A DNA stretch of 64,000 nucleotides from an uncultured Blautia sp. (lineage in GTDB: Bacteria; Bacillota; Clostridia; Lachnospirales; Lachnospiraceae): the NCBI RefSeq assembly GCF_934371575.1, contig NZ_CAKRNY010000004.1:54931-118930 (forward strand). The letters run 5' to 3'. The position numbers were made by a program, and so were the translations under genes. Below are positions 16,601 through 25,244 of the stretch, one piece after another. The notes under the pieces are model-generated. The model was not told the origin of the DNA and searched no databases. It saw only the letters and a program-made list of their open reading frames with translations. The stretch's first letter is position 1. Every line of letters begins with the position of its first letter.

Positions 16601-17704
16601 CTATGACACGGAGGCAGTTAAAGTAATAACCCCATTGCAATGTTCGCTTTCTTTGATTTCTGTATATGTAATATTAGAACTGTCTTTAAACCTGCTTCCA
16701 TCTAGCCATGTTACGCGAGTAGCTCCAGCCTGATATATAGAAGCCATAAGCCTATCAGGATTAAAGGCTCTTCCAATTGTGTGATCCTGCCAATCCTTGT
16801 AATCATGTACTGCTTGCGTAATGGCTTCGGTCGTAGAACTACTATTATCACTAGTGTATTGAACATTAATAGTATAATTTACTTTAGTTGCCATGTGAAC
16901 TGTTACATGATCATTAAGAGGACGTACGTTTTTTGAAGAAAGTGTATCTAATACGTTTTGCAATATGTTATTCTGTGAGCTTTCATCTGAAAGGATTAAA
17001 TACACTCCCACATTTCCACCTCCAAGATTGAGCGCTTTTGCATCAATAATTGCGCTACTTACCCCCTCTGCAATTGATTCATACTGTTGATATGGTCCGG
17101 TAGTAACTGAAGTAAGTCCATGCTTACGTATTCGTTCGCGATAAGCTTCGTCTTCTTCCTCTTCATTTCCTCCAGTTGCAGCCGATGTGGTAACAATGCT
17201 GTTAATTGCACTATTTGTAATAGCAAGAACCATTTCCGCGCCGTTTGGTAGCGCGTTTCCTGCAAGGCCTTCTCTATCAGCAATAATATTTGCGGTTATG
17301 GTTTGTTCATATCCAGTAAGTGTAATATCGTCTGTAAGAAGATAATATATTTCTCCATCATGCGTCATTGCTGTGCCAGCAGGTAAAGTTTGACTTTTCC
17401 CTGTAGCATTTGTTATGATCTGTACGGTAGCCGTTGCAGTACTTGCCTCAATACGATTGCAGTTATTTCTTTCGCCGTAAACATCCAAAAATATTCCAGT
17501 GGCCTTTCGAAGTGTCATCATTAATAGAGCGTTATCCACTGATGCCGACACTTGTACAATGTCTGCTTGTACACTTCTCAATAGCATTTCTTTTTCATCT
17601 CCTGGATAAAGAATATCTCCGCCCTCATTCACATAATTTTCAATCATTTTATCCCAAAGCTTTTCGGGATCGCATTCTATAAAATGCAGTTCTGAACTAT
17701 CCAT
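16601..17704 (-). CDS. Baseplate J-like protein (gpJ/gp47/XkdT family)
   Basis: A 367-residue protein. Hallmarks include AVQADIV-like SVQADIVQVSASVDNALLMM, TGIFLDVYGERNNCNR, the LPAGTAMTHDGEIYYL loop and DEAYRERIRKHG. It forms the outer baseplate wedge in contractile tails. Order gpW-gpJ-gpI matches P2. Length fits the family. Confidence 0.92.
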   Translation of the reverse strand: MDSSELHFIECDPEKLWDKMIENYVNEGGDILYPGDEKEMLLRSVQADIVQVSASVDNALLMMTLRKATGIFLDVYGERNNCNRIEASTATATVQIITNATGKSQTLPAGTAMTHDGEIYYLLTDDITLTGYEQTITANIIADREGLAGNALPNGAEMVLAITNSAINSIVTTSAATGGNEEEEDEAYRERIRKHGLTSVTTGPYQQYESIAEGVSSAIIDAKALNLGGGNVGVYLILSDESSQNNILQNVLDTLSSKNVRPLNDHVTVHMATKVNYTINVQYTSDNSSSTTEAITQAVHDYKDWQDHTIGRAFNPDRLMASIYQAGATRVTWLDGSRFKDSSNITYTEIKESEHCNGVITLTASVS

Positions 17705-17713
17705 ATGTGCCTC

Positions 17714-18043
17714 CTACTCTTCTAAACCGATATTATCCATCTGGATGTCAATAGTTACTTTGATGTATGTGCTTCCATCAGGTAGCTTAGTAGCCTCAGC
17801 ATCAATTACTTCCACATCCGGTTCCAGCATCATCACTCTATCAAGCTCTGGAAGAAGCTCTTCTTTAAATTCCTCAAAAGGCAAGTCAAATAAAGAACTA
17901 TCAAATCCGCGATAACGATCATACGGTACCTCTCCCATCTGACACATCAACAGATTCTTGGCATTTTGTAATGTGCGTAATACAATGTCGCTTTCCTGGA
18001 AATTAATAGGAGCTGCAACATTATCAATCTGATATTGAGCCAT
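17714..18043 (-). CDS. Baseplate wedge protein (gp25/gpW, XkdS-like)
   Basis: A 109-residue protein. VLRTLQNAKNLLMCQMGEVPYDRYRG is the characteristic segment in which wedge proteins of this family initiate baseplate-sheath contact. It precedes gpJ with a GGAGG site. It nucleates sheath polymerisation at the baseplate. Confidence 0.8.
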   Translation of the reverse strand: MAQYQIDNVAAPINFQESDIVLRTLQNAKNLLMCQMGEVPYDRYRGFDSSLFDLPFEEFKEELLPELDRVMMLEPDVEVIDAEATKLPDGSTYIKVTIDIQMDNIGLEE

Positions 18044-18063
18044 TTTTTATGCCTCCATATATT

Positions 18064-18849
18064 TTATTTTGTAGCTAGGCAGTATCTTCCGCCGCCCACT
18101 CCTTTTATAGTTCTTGTCTGTATTTTATTCGCCTTTCTTACTTTAGCAATTTTCAGATTTGCTGCGGAAACCTTCGAAACTGCTTTTCCCGAAGGGGATG
18201 AAACTTTCTTTGCTGCATTAGAAACAGCACTTGTTACTATCTTCTTCGGCCACGATGTTGTAGTTGGCGAGCTAGATTTTACAGACTCTTTCCCGGATCC
18301 GGAAGCAGTTCCGGTTCCAGATCCTGAACTACTTTCGGAACTGGAAGAAGAATCCGTACTATCATTTTTCCCGCACTGCTGCATGGTCAGAGTAACTTTC
18401 GCATTTACCCACTTTTTGCTGTGCGATATTTCTATGTTTTTTACTGTTGCTGATGTAAGCATAAGACGACAGCTGACAAGTTTTTTCCCGCCTATGTAAA
18501 AATAATCTCTTTTACCTGCGCGGGCTTCTTTTACAAATGCCATTGCTTCCTTTCGCACATCGCATCCTGTAAAGGCACTCAATGTAACTGTCAGGGTAAC
18601 TTTTGTAGCGTTACCGCCTTTTCGGGAAACATATCCTTGCTTGCTGTCCTTTTTGTCTTTCAGTTCGCATGAGCTCTCAATTTGCAAATCGTTGAAGCTC
18701 CGTATAAGAGTAGGGGAAACAATAAATTTATGGCCGTTCCAGCGCCCCATTTGAACAGTAGCCGCCTTTTCTTTTCTGTTTCTTCTCTTTTTTGTGGATT
18801 TCGCTATAACTTTCTTGCCCTTTGTGCTTTTTTTTCTTGTTTTTGCCAT
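18064..18849 (-). CDS. Tail protein, gpU-like core with basic N- and C-terminal extensions
   Basis: A 261-residue protein. Residues 1-30 are almost all Lys/Arg/Thr, then a roughly 125-residue beta-rich core starts at VQMGRWNGHKFIVSP, ending VTLTMQQCGK. It is followed by a Ser-rich linker (TDSSSSSESSSGSGTGTASG) and a basic tail. The core and its place between LysM protein and wedge suggest a P2 gpU-type or baseplate-hub component. The basic extensions are unusual for the family. Confidence 0.55.
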   Translation of the reverse strand: MAKTRKKSTKGKKVIAKSTKKRRNRKEKAATVQMGRWNGHKFIVSPTLIRSFNDLQIESSCELKDKKDSKQGYVSRKGGNATKVTLTVTLSAFTGCDVRKEAMAFVKEARAGKRDYFYIGGKKLVSCRLMLTSATVKNIEISHSKKWVNAKVTLTMQQCGKNDSTDSSSSSESSSGSGTGTASGSGKESVKSSSPTTTSWPKKIVTSAVSNAAKKVSSPSGKAVSKVSAANLKIAKVRKANKIQTRTIKGVGGGRYCLATK

Positions 18850-18855
18850 ATGATA

Positions 18856-19095
18856 TCACTCCTTCCACGGTGGAGTTGTAGGTACAAACTCTTCCTGTTC
18901 CTCTTCTTCGTCGTCTGGAATCTCTATCACCGGCAGGTCAAGAAGCTCTCCTCCCTCAAAAATAGGAATTGTAGTGTATTCAGGATTCGCGCTCATTAAT
19001 TCGTAGGCATATGCTTCATCTCCATATACTTCCAGAGCAACACTGTCAAAGGTTTCCCCTGCAGTACACTGATATAATGTGTCACTTAATGTCAT
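18856..19095 (-). CDS. LysM-containing tail protein (P2 gpX-like)
   Basis: A 79-residue protein with a LysM-like motif (YQCTAGETFDSVALEVYGDEAYAY, split across residues 8-31) followed by MSANPEY and an acidic tail with a run of Glu. The start ATG overlaps the tape-measure stop. P2 gpX is the equivalent small LysM protein of the hub. It probably clips the hub to the tube. Confidence 0.8.
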   Translation of the reverse strand: MTLSDTLYQCTAGETFDSVALEVYGDEAYAYELMSANPEYTTIPIFEGGELLDLPVIEIPDDEEEEQEEFVPTTPPWKE

Positions 19096-22000
19096 GCATA
19101 CTCCTCCACTTCGTCTCTTATTTTCTTGCTCTTAAACCATTTGTTGAGCCGTTCTTTATCTGCTTGCAGAGCCTGCTCTACTCCTGCAGCATTTTCCGCA
19201 TAAATGGTTGGGCTGTATACAAGGGTTGTCGGTTCGCTGTTTCCGCTTCTCAGACCGCCATATTGTCCAAGCAGCTCTGGCCAGGTAAAACCAGAAGCCT
19301 CCCGGGCGGCATTTAAAAGCTGTGCTGTTCTTTCGCTGTGCTCCTCCGGAATCGCCCACTCAGGTCCTGCTTCTCCGAAAATAGAAGCGCTGGTTGCTCG
19401 GCCACCGGAAGCAAACATTTTCCGTCCTTGAATGTTTACGGTAATGGTTTTTCCGTTATAGCTGTTAATCACAGATGCCAAATGTCTTGCATCACCTGTT
19501 ACATTCTCTACAAGTGTCTGTCCGTCCTGATCTGTGATGGACATTTTCAGTAGTTCTGCATCACCGTCTACATACTCCATTAAAGTCTTGCCATCTGCAC
19601 CGTCAATAGTTGCTTCAAGCTGCTGGGTATTTCCATCAACGTCAACTTGGACTCCTTGCTCTTGAAGAGCTGTCATGCTATCTTCGCTTTCAACATGTGC
19701 TCGGATGGTGATTGGATCTAAATTCTGAAGATCAGATGTATCAGCTTCTACCGTTGCTCGTATCCTATATTGTTCCTGATTCTGGCTTGCATCTCCGTAT
19801 AAAAGAGAATAGGCGGCAAAATAATCCTTATATACACTATCCTCAGATGCCAAAGCGGAACCATTTCCAGTATCTTGCCTTACTTGCTCAAAATCATACA
19901 GTTGTGAAAGATTTGATACTAAATTGTTCAACTCATACATTGCAGTTTCCGATGTTTGGAAACTTGAAGTCCTAAGTTCTGAATCTGATATTGTACCCTT
20001 AGTGAAATCTTCAATTGAATTGAAAAACGCTTTAATTGATTCGGGGCCTTCTCCAAATGCTTTTACGGTTTCTTCAGCCGTAGTAATAGAATAAGCTGGA
20101 ATTGACGGTGCAATAGTATTTTCGAAATCCTCTTTCTGAGCTTGGTATGATACATTTTCACCTTGTCCTTTAGCTGAGGAAACAACTGTGTCTTCTCCAA
20201 GAATTGCCGACATGATTCCGTTGTAATCTTCAACACTCGTTTTCGCAAAATTATCATTAATCTGCTGCATTGCATATAACTGTTTTAATCTCTCCGCATT
20301 CGCAGTGTCGCCTTTTGCTTCATAATCAGAAATTCTTGCTTCCAGGCCATCATACCCGCCGTATCCGGCAATTTGTCTCGCAAGCAATTCACTTAATTGT
20401 GACCTGGTTGTACTTATTGCTGCGCCAGAATCGCCCGCATACATATTGCTGCCGTATAGGTCTTTAAAAAGTGATACCGCTGAATCAGCTGCAACTTCAC
20501 CATTTAGGACTTTATTTGCCAATCCCTGCAACTGACTATACGCATCTGCATAATCGCTTTGTTGTATCTGTGTGTCCCACAATTTATACAGCATATCATC
20601 ATATTTTTCGCCGTATTCTAAGACGTGCTGCTGGTACTTTGAGTCGATTTCTGCAAGTGCAGAATCTCTCATAGACTCCGTTACTTGTCGTCCATCAATT
20701 AAGGTGCCATTTTGAATTGCCTGATTATATTTATACTCTGCAGCATACCTTTCAGTAAGATAGGTGTCCTCTGCGTTGTCTAATGCCGTATCGCGGCTTT
20801 CCTCAATTTCTTTTGCAACATTCTTAATCTCATCCAGACTTGCAGTCTGCGCCTTATGTAAAAGTTTTTGCTGGTCTATATAATCTTGTTGATTCTGTGC
20901 CTCTAGCTCTGCCTGTGCCATTGCCTCATTATAAGATTGCATATAACTCAGGATATTCTGGTATTCTTCCTCGCTAATCTTTCCATCTGCAAATGCGCTT
21001 GTCATGGCGTCGCGCATTCCCTGTCCAATGCTCTCGGCCTGCGCCAAAGACTCATCGTATGAAGATCCTAAAAGTTCTATAAGATTATGATATTCTGGAT
21101 TTTGTTTTGCCTCGTCCAATCCTCCGAATAACATTTCCCAATATGACATGCTCGCAGCAGTACTATTCTCAATACCAGATACGACCGCGTCACTCATCTG
21201 TTGTCCGAGATTTTCAAACTCTGCAATATCCGTATCTGTTAAAGTTGCGTTTGTAAGCATATCTGTAAATAAGCTACTACTGAAGCTCTCGCTTGCAGTC
21301 TCATAGCTCTGTACGCTTTTATCTAAAGCTTCACGGAAAGAATCAACTTCTGCATATGCAGACTGGAAGCTTTCACTGATTCCAGAAAGATAGGCATTGA
21401 TCTTTGAATCATCAATTTCCATATTTCCAAAATTGCTTGCAAAGTTATGTTCTTCAAACTCTTTCATTGCGGCTGTAAGGGATGTTACTGTAATAATTCC
21501 CCCTGCAACAATACCTGTCGGTGTCAACAGATTTCCGATCAGTCTGAAAGCACTTCCGGCAATCATCATTCCAGGACCAGCCGCCGCAATAACTTCCAAC
21601 CCGGAAACCAGCGCGCTGAAGCTTGCGTCGTCCATTCCGGCGATATTATCAATAATATCTCCCAGACCTTCCAGTCCGTTTTCAAGCTGTCCGGAAAGTT
21701 CTTCGCCTACCAGCTGTTTCAATCTCTCAGCTTTGCTCAAGAAGGTTTCAATCTTTCCGTCCAGAGTGTCCATCATGGTTTCAGCTGCGTAAGCTCCGTA
21801 GCCCTCAGCCTCACCATTTTTCATGGAATCATACAGACCGTCATATCCTTCTGCGGCACTGCGCAGAAGAGTAAGAGCTTCTGTAATAGTCCTGGTTGGA
21901 AAAATCGCAGACAGAATCTGAAGCGCGTCGCTATTTTTCTCAATGTTATCAAAGCCGCCTGCAATATCTTCCAGAGACAGATACAATTCTCGGTATGTGT

Positions 22001-22853
22001 CAAGAACAGGCTTTAATTCTCCATTTGCATCATATGCGCTGAATCCTTCTGCTTCCAGTCGTGCATTCGCAGCCGCTAAAGCCTGGTCATTCATTAAAAC
22101 GGAAGCTTCATCACTGGTAGCGCCAAGCTCTGCCATTGCCTTTGTAGCCTTATCCGTCGGAGCAATCAGACGCATAATGGAATTACGGATCATAGTACCA
22201 GCTTCACTGCCTACGGTACCGGCATTTGCGGTAACAGCGATCAAAGTCATAAGCTCTTCTGGATCACTTACAAATCGCATTGTGTTACCCATCCGGAGCA
22301 TTGCTTCTCCAAACTCTCCGATGGTACTTGCGCTGCTATTTGCTGCAAAAGCCCACAAATCTGTAAAATGTGTCAGATCATCAAAGCTTACACCTGCAGC
22401 CGTAGTAGCTTTCACAATATAGTTGACCGCTTCGGACAGATCTAATCCGCCAGCCTGTGCCAACTGCATAGCTGCCGGAATACCATTTAATATCTGGTCA
22501 TAGTCCCAGCCTGCGTGTGCCGCTTCTGAAATCGCATTTGCTACATCGTTTGTATGAAAGATGGAAGAAGCCGCCCATTCGGTAGCGGTATCATCCAGGC
22601 TGGACATAACACTTGCAAGCTCTTTTGTGCTTCTGCCATATGTTGTAGATAGCGCAACTTCTGCGTCTTTCATGCTTTTCTCGTAATTACGATATACAGA
22701 TATAGACTCTTCCCCGAACTCTATAAGCTTGCTGGACAGTCCGTCTGTGATAGCTCCAAGCTGCGTCAGTGTAGATCCAATATCTGCAAAGCCGTTACCG
22801 ACCTGCGCATTAATGGCTATAATGGTTTCCAGCCGCTGTGATGATGACGCCAT
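19092..22853 (-). CDS. Tail tape measure protein
   Basis: A 1253-residue protein. Residues 1-250 match the TP901-type tape measure core (GWDYDQILNGIPAAMQLA, LTHFTDLWAFAANSS). A hydrophobic patch near 415-450 (GPGMMIAGSAFRLIGNLL) is the likely membrane-inserting part, and long helices follow. Near the C-terminus is GEAGPEWAIP, common in tape measures. It sets tail length and is ejected to help DNA cross the membrane. Residues about 542-647 (20913-21230) are clearly related to residues 74-179 of the secreted lysogeny-region protein at 50470-51555. Confidence 0.93.
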   Translation of the reverse strand: MASSSQRLETIIAINAQVGNGFADIGSTLTQLGAITDGLSSKLIEFGEESISVYRNYEKSMKDAEVALSTTYGRSTKELASVMSSLDDTATEWAASSIFHTNDVANAISEAAHAGWDYDQILNGIPAAMQLAQAGGLDLSEAVNYIVKATTAAGVSFDDLTHFTDLWAFAANSSASTIGEFGEAMLRMGNTMRFVSDPEELMTLIAVTANAGTVGSEAGTMIRNSIMRLIAPTDKATKAMAELGATSDEASVLMNDQALAAANARLEAEGFSAYDANGELKPVLDTYRELYLSLEDIAGGFDNIEKNSDALQILSAIFPTRTITEALTLLRSAAEGYDGLYDSMKNGEAEGYGAYAAETMMDTLDGKIETFLSKAERLKQLVGEELSGQLENGLEGLGDIIDNIAGMDDASFSALVSGLEVIAAAGPGMMIAGSAFRLIGNLLTPTGIVAGGIITVTSLTAAMKEFEEHNFASNFGNMEIDDSKINAYLSGISESFQSAYAEVDSFREALDKSVQSYETASESFSSSLFTDMLTNATLTDTDIAEFENLGQQMSDAVVSGIENSTAASMSYWEMLFGGLDEAKQNPEYHNLIELLGSSYDESLAQAESIGQGMRDAMTSAFADGKISEEEYQNILSYMQSYNEAMAQAELEAQNQQDYIDQQKLLHKAQTASLDEIKNVAKEIEESRDTALDNAEDTYLTERYAAEYKYNQAIQNGTLIDGRQVTESMRDSALAEIDSKYQQHVLEYGEKYDDMLYKLWDTQIQQSDYADAYSQLQGLANKVLNGEVAADSAVSLFKDLYGSNMYAGDSGAAISTTRSQLSELLARQIAGYGGYDGLEARISDYEAKGDTANAERLKQLYAMQQINDNFAKTSVEDYNGIMSAILGEDTVVSSAKGQGENVSYQAQKEDFENTIAPSIPAYSITTAEETVKAFGEGPESIKAFFNSIEDFTKGTISDSELRTSSFQTSETAMYELNNLVSNLSQLYDFEQVRQDTGNGSALASEDSVYKDYFAAYSLLYGDASQNQEQYRIRATVEADTSDLQNLDPITIRAHVESEDSMTALQEQGVQVDVDGNTQQLEATIDGADGKTLMEYVDGDAELLKMSITDQDGQTLVENVTGDARHLASVINSYNGKTITVNIQGRKMFASGGRATSASIFGEAGPEWAIPEEHSERTAQLLNAAREASGFTWPELLGQYGGLRSGNSEPTTLVYSPTIYAENAAGVEQALQADKERLNKWFKSKKIRDEVEEYA

Positions 22854-22894
22854 TTATGTTTTCTCCTTCCTCGTGTCTGTGTTCAATCGGCGCA

Positions 22895-23092
22895 TTACAA
22901 TCTACAGATAATTCGCCCATTTCCATCATTGAATGAAAAAAAATACACCATCTGATTAACGGTGTATGTTTCTGTTTCAATTAAAGGTTTTAAATCCGGT
23001 ATCTCAATACCTACTCTATCGAGAGAAGCTACTAAATATCCGTTTTCATTCACAGCAAGGATTTTCCCCCGCTCAATTCTTCCTCTTTCCAT
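22895..23092 (-). CDS. Small tail/hub-associated protein
   Basis: A 65-residue, beta-rich protein (RIERGKILAVNENGYLVASL, VNQMVYFFSFNDGNGRI). The pattern suggests a small OB-like fold. It lies between the hub gene and the tape measure. A small baseplate spike or hub accessory is plausible but unproven. Confidence 0.5.
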   Translation of the reverse strand: MERGRIERGKILAVNENGYLVASLDRVGIEIPDLKPLIETETYTVNQMVYFFSFNDGNGRIICRL

Positions 23093-23100
23093 GCTTCTCC

Positions 23101-24021
23101 TTAATCAATCGACCAAATGCATCTTCGCATTGTAGCCGTAGTTTTCAAATTCACAAAATCATGCTCTACGTCCTGAACCAGCCATTGACCGTCTGTATCT
23201 GCATTGCTTTCTATATCAATTCGGATCAGTGCTGTTATCCCGGCGTTAAAATCTGTCTGCATTGTCAATTCTTCGCACTGCCTGTTTGATGCAAGCAATT
23301 TTCCTCTTGCCCATCTGGCAGCCTGGATATTGTTTCTTGCTGGAAGCTCTCCGCAGATTGTGCCCCAGGAATGATTTTCTGGCACATTATTGTCAACTGC
23401 GCTTCCGGAGGCATAAGGCGTTATAACCTTTATCCCCTTGTACGCAGATCCTTTTTTTATATACTGTATGCCTTCCTGTGTCGCTACAAGCTGCACAGTC
23501 TGCAAAGCTTCTCGTTCCTGTGCATACGCAATCCCGATTGCGCTATACCTTCCATTTACGCATTTTAAAGCCGCGCCTTCCAAGGTCAGCAATCTGTCCA
23601 GGAAGGCGGCGCATCCTTCGTTATTTCTTTCAATATACGGAATAATCGTTTTTCCGTCGATTCCATAAATCCTGAAATCCATATTTGATTCCATTGCGCA
23701 TTGCCGCATGATTTCCTCAATAGATTTCTTGTAAAAACTTCTGTATCCTTTTTCTCTTGCCTTGCAGGGAAGAGAGGATGCAATAATTGTATATACATCA
23801 TCCTCCGGAATGACATGATTTACATACATGGCTCCACTATCATAACCATTGTGTGTTACAAAAATCTGGTCGTCCTCCGCTGCTCCCCAGCCGTGCCAGC
23901 TAGCGGCGTTATTAAACTCTATGGTAAGGCTGTCACTGCGTCCGCCGCCGTTATCCCGCGCAATGCAGGATTTCACCTGTACAGAGTCTGTAATATCTGT
24001 ACCCTGGTAATAAATTTTCAT
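23101..24021 (-). CDS. Baseplate hub protein (P2 gpD-like)
   Basis: A 306-residue protein. It begins MKIYYQGTDITDSVQVKSC, a typical opening of gpD/XkdQ-type hub proteins, and has an internal WHGWGAAEDDQIFV segment and GQWLVQDVEHDF near the end. It forms the central hub under the tube. It stands before the tape measure rather than after it as in P2. Confidence 0.75.
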   Translation of the reverse strand: MKIYYQGTDITDSVQVKSCIARDNGGGRSDSLTIEFNNAASWHGWGAAEDDQIFVTHNGYDSGAMYVNHVIPEDDVYTIIASSLPCKAREKGYRSFYKKSIEEIMRQCAMESNMDFRIYGIDGKTIIPYIERNNEGCAAFLDRLLTLEGAALKCVNGRYSAIGIAYAQEREALQTVQLVATQEGIQYIKKGSAYKGIKVITPYASGSAVDNNVPENHSWGTICGELPARNNIQAARWARGKLLASNRQCEELTMQTDFNAGITALIRIDIESNADTDGQWLVQDVEHDFVNLKTTATMRRCIWSID

Positions 24022-24039
24022 CAGACTGCCCTCCCTGAT

Positions 24040-24638
24040 TTATTTTTTCATCTTTTCCAAAACCATTGCGATAGATCTGTAGGCTCTGTAAAAAGTCTTG
24101 ATTTCCATACTCATAAAGTCTGGGATAGATGTGTGTGTAACCAATCCGGCTTCAATTACCTTCTCGAGATACGAAGGCGGCCCGCCCGGATCGATGCATA
24201 GTAAAAATTTACTGCAAGCTGCACTCCTTCCAGTGTATCGGTTGCGCCCATTCTCTCCATTACATCTTTTGCGTCAACCCATTCTGTTTCTTTTGCAACT
24301 GCTTGAGCAAAAATAGCGAATGCCTGTTTGTTTGAGATTTTAAAGCCTGGCTGAATGCTAGAATCGCTATCCAAAGCGGCTACTACTTCCATTCCTGTCA
24401 ATTTGGTAAAGTCATATGCTACCTTGTTAATATTTTCGCCTCTTGAAAGAATCGGAGTCTCCAGGTCAAAGCTTCCTCTTCCTTCCTTTATGGCTTTATT
24501 TGCCTCTTCGCTTCTTTTTCGGAGATCTGCCAGTAACTTTTCTCTGGCTGCTTTCTGTTTTTCTTTATCGTCTATATTTTCATCTGCTGTTTTAGCTTTT
24601 TCTTCTGTCTGATCCTGCATATTTTTAATTTCTTCCAT
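24040..24638 (-). CDS. Frameshifted long form of the tail assembly chaperone
   Basis: A -1 frameshift at 24204-24210 (A AAT TTT in the zero frame) would move ribosomes into a frame that reads LLCIDPGG, then YLEKVIEAGLVTHTSIPD and ends MVLEKMKK at TAA 24040-24042. This adds about 55 residues in place of the last 18. Two-product chaperones of this kind bind the tape measure in most tailed phages. The heptamer and overlapping frame are visible; the efficiency is not. Confidence 0.75.
24156..24638 (-). CDS. Tail assembly chaperone, short form
   Basis: A 160-residue protein. The start at MEEIKNMQDQ follows GAGG with 6-nt spacing; an upstream TTG in frame lies in the palindrome region without a ribosome site. 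The N-terminal 60 residues are highly charged and the remainder is helical (NKQAFAIFAQAVAKE). Between tube and tape measure this is the G/E-type chaperone. It carries the slippery site near its end. Confidence 0.8.
   Translation of the reverse strand: MEEIKNMQDQTEEKAKTADENIDDKEKQKAAREKLLADLRKRSEEANKAIKEGRGSFDLETPILSRGENINKVAYDFTKLTGMEVVAALDSDSSIQPGFKISNKQAFAIFAQAVAKETEWVDAKDVMERMGATDTLEGVQLAVNFYYASIRAGRLRISRR
24204..24210 (-). promoter_or_regulatory. Programmed -1 frameshift site
   Basis: Heptamer AAATTTT on the minus strand, read A AAT TTT in the zero frame, fits X XXY YYZ. The -1 frame is open for about 55 codons past it. Confidence 0.7.
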
Positions 24639-24657
24639 CTTCATCCTCGTCTTTCTA

Positions 24658-24693
24658 ATAATCAAAAGCGCGAGCGCTCGCGCTTTTGATTAT
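24658..24693. terminator. 36-nt perfect palindrome, copy 1
   Basis: Perfect symmetry around CGAGC/GCTCG with 18 bases per side. The inner 24 nt, AAAAGCGCGAGC and its complement, recurs at 36672-36697. There is no loop. It lies just after the tube gene and before the chaperone gene, so it may act as a partial terminator or an RNA-end stabiliser that favours tube over chaperone. Confidence 0.6.
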
Positions 24694-24717
24694 CATTATG
24701 TTTTCAAATTTAAAATA

Positions 24718-25230
24718 TTATTTAAGCATGTTCTGGACTTCATCGGTGTATGTCTTGCCGTTGTATTTAATTACACCGGCTGCATCGATGATGGTTACAA
24801 CTTCACCGTTGATTTCTTCCTCGTAGCGCAAGCAAGAGTATTTTTCCGTGCTTCCATAAGGGGATCCAGTTTCAATATCACCTTTTTCTGTTGATACGTG
24901 TACTCCTACCAGGCGGTACTTTACGCTTTCGTGTTCAATCGCACCGGCAGCCACATTGTAGCGCTGTCTCACGGTACGGAACTCCTGCTCATGTCTTCCT
25001 GGAGTTCCGAGCAGTTTACAATTTACACCATTATTGTGAGTGATGCTGTACTCCATAGAAGAGAGATGGGTTGCATTTGGCATATCTACATCCATTGCCA
25101 TTCCTGCCGCGGAAATGGTAGTGGTATCATGCTTGATAGTTGGCAGCCCAACTTTTGTGACGTCTTCGACCACTGAGTTTCCATCAATAAGCCGATGGTC
25201 CTCAACATTGTTGTATACTTTACTCGGCAT
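24718..25230 (-). CDS. Major tail tube protein (P2 FII-like)
   Basis: A 170-residue protein. It has the P2 FII/XkdM-type pattern: VEDHRLIDGNSVVEDVTKVGLP near the N-terminus (residues 7-28), then the TTTISAAGMAMDVDMP strand and VHVSTEKGDIETGSP loop. It follows the sheath gene in the transcript, as in P2. It polymerises into the inner tube. Confidence 0.87.
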   Translation of the reverse strand: MPSKVYNNVEDHRLIDGNSVVEDVTKVGLPTIKHDTTTISAAGMAMDVDMPNATHLSSMEYSITHNNGVNCKLLGTPGRHEQEFRTVRQRYNVAAGAIEHESVKYRLVGVHVSTEKGDIETGSPYGSTEKYSCLRYEEEINGEVVTIIDAAGVIKYNGKTYTDEVQNMLK

Positions 25231-25244
25231 CTGTTTTACCTCCC

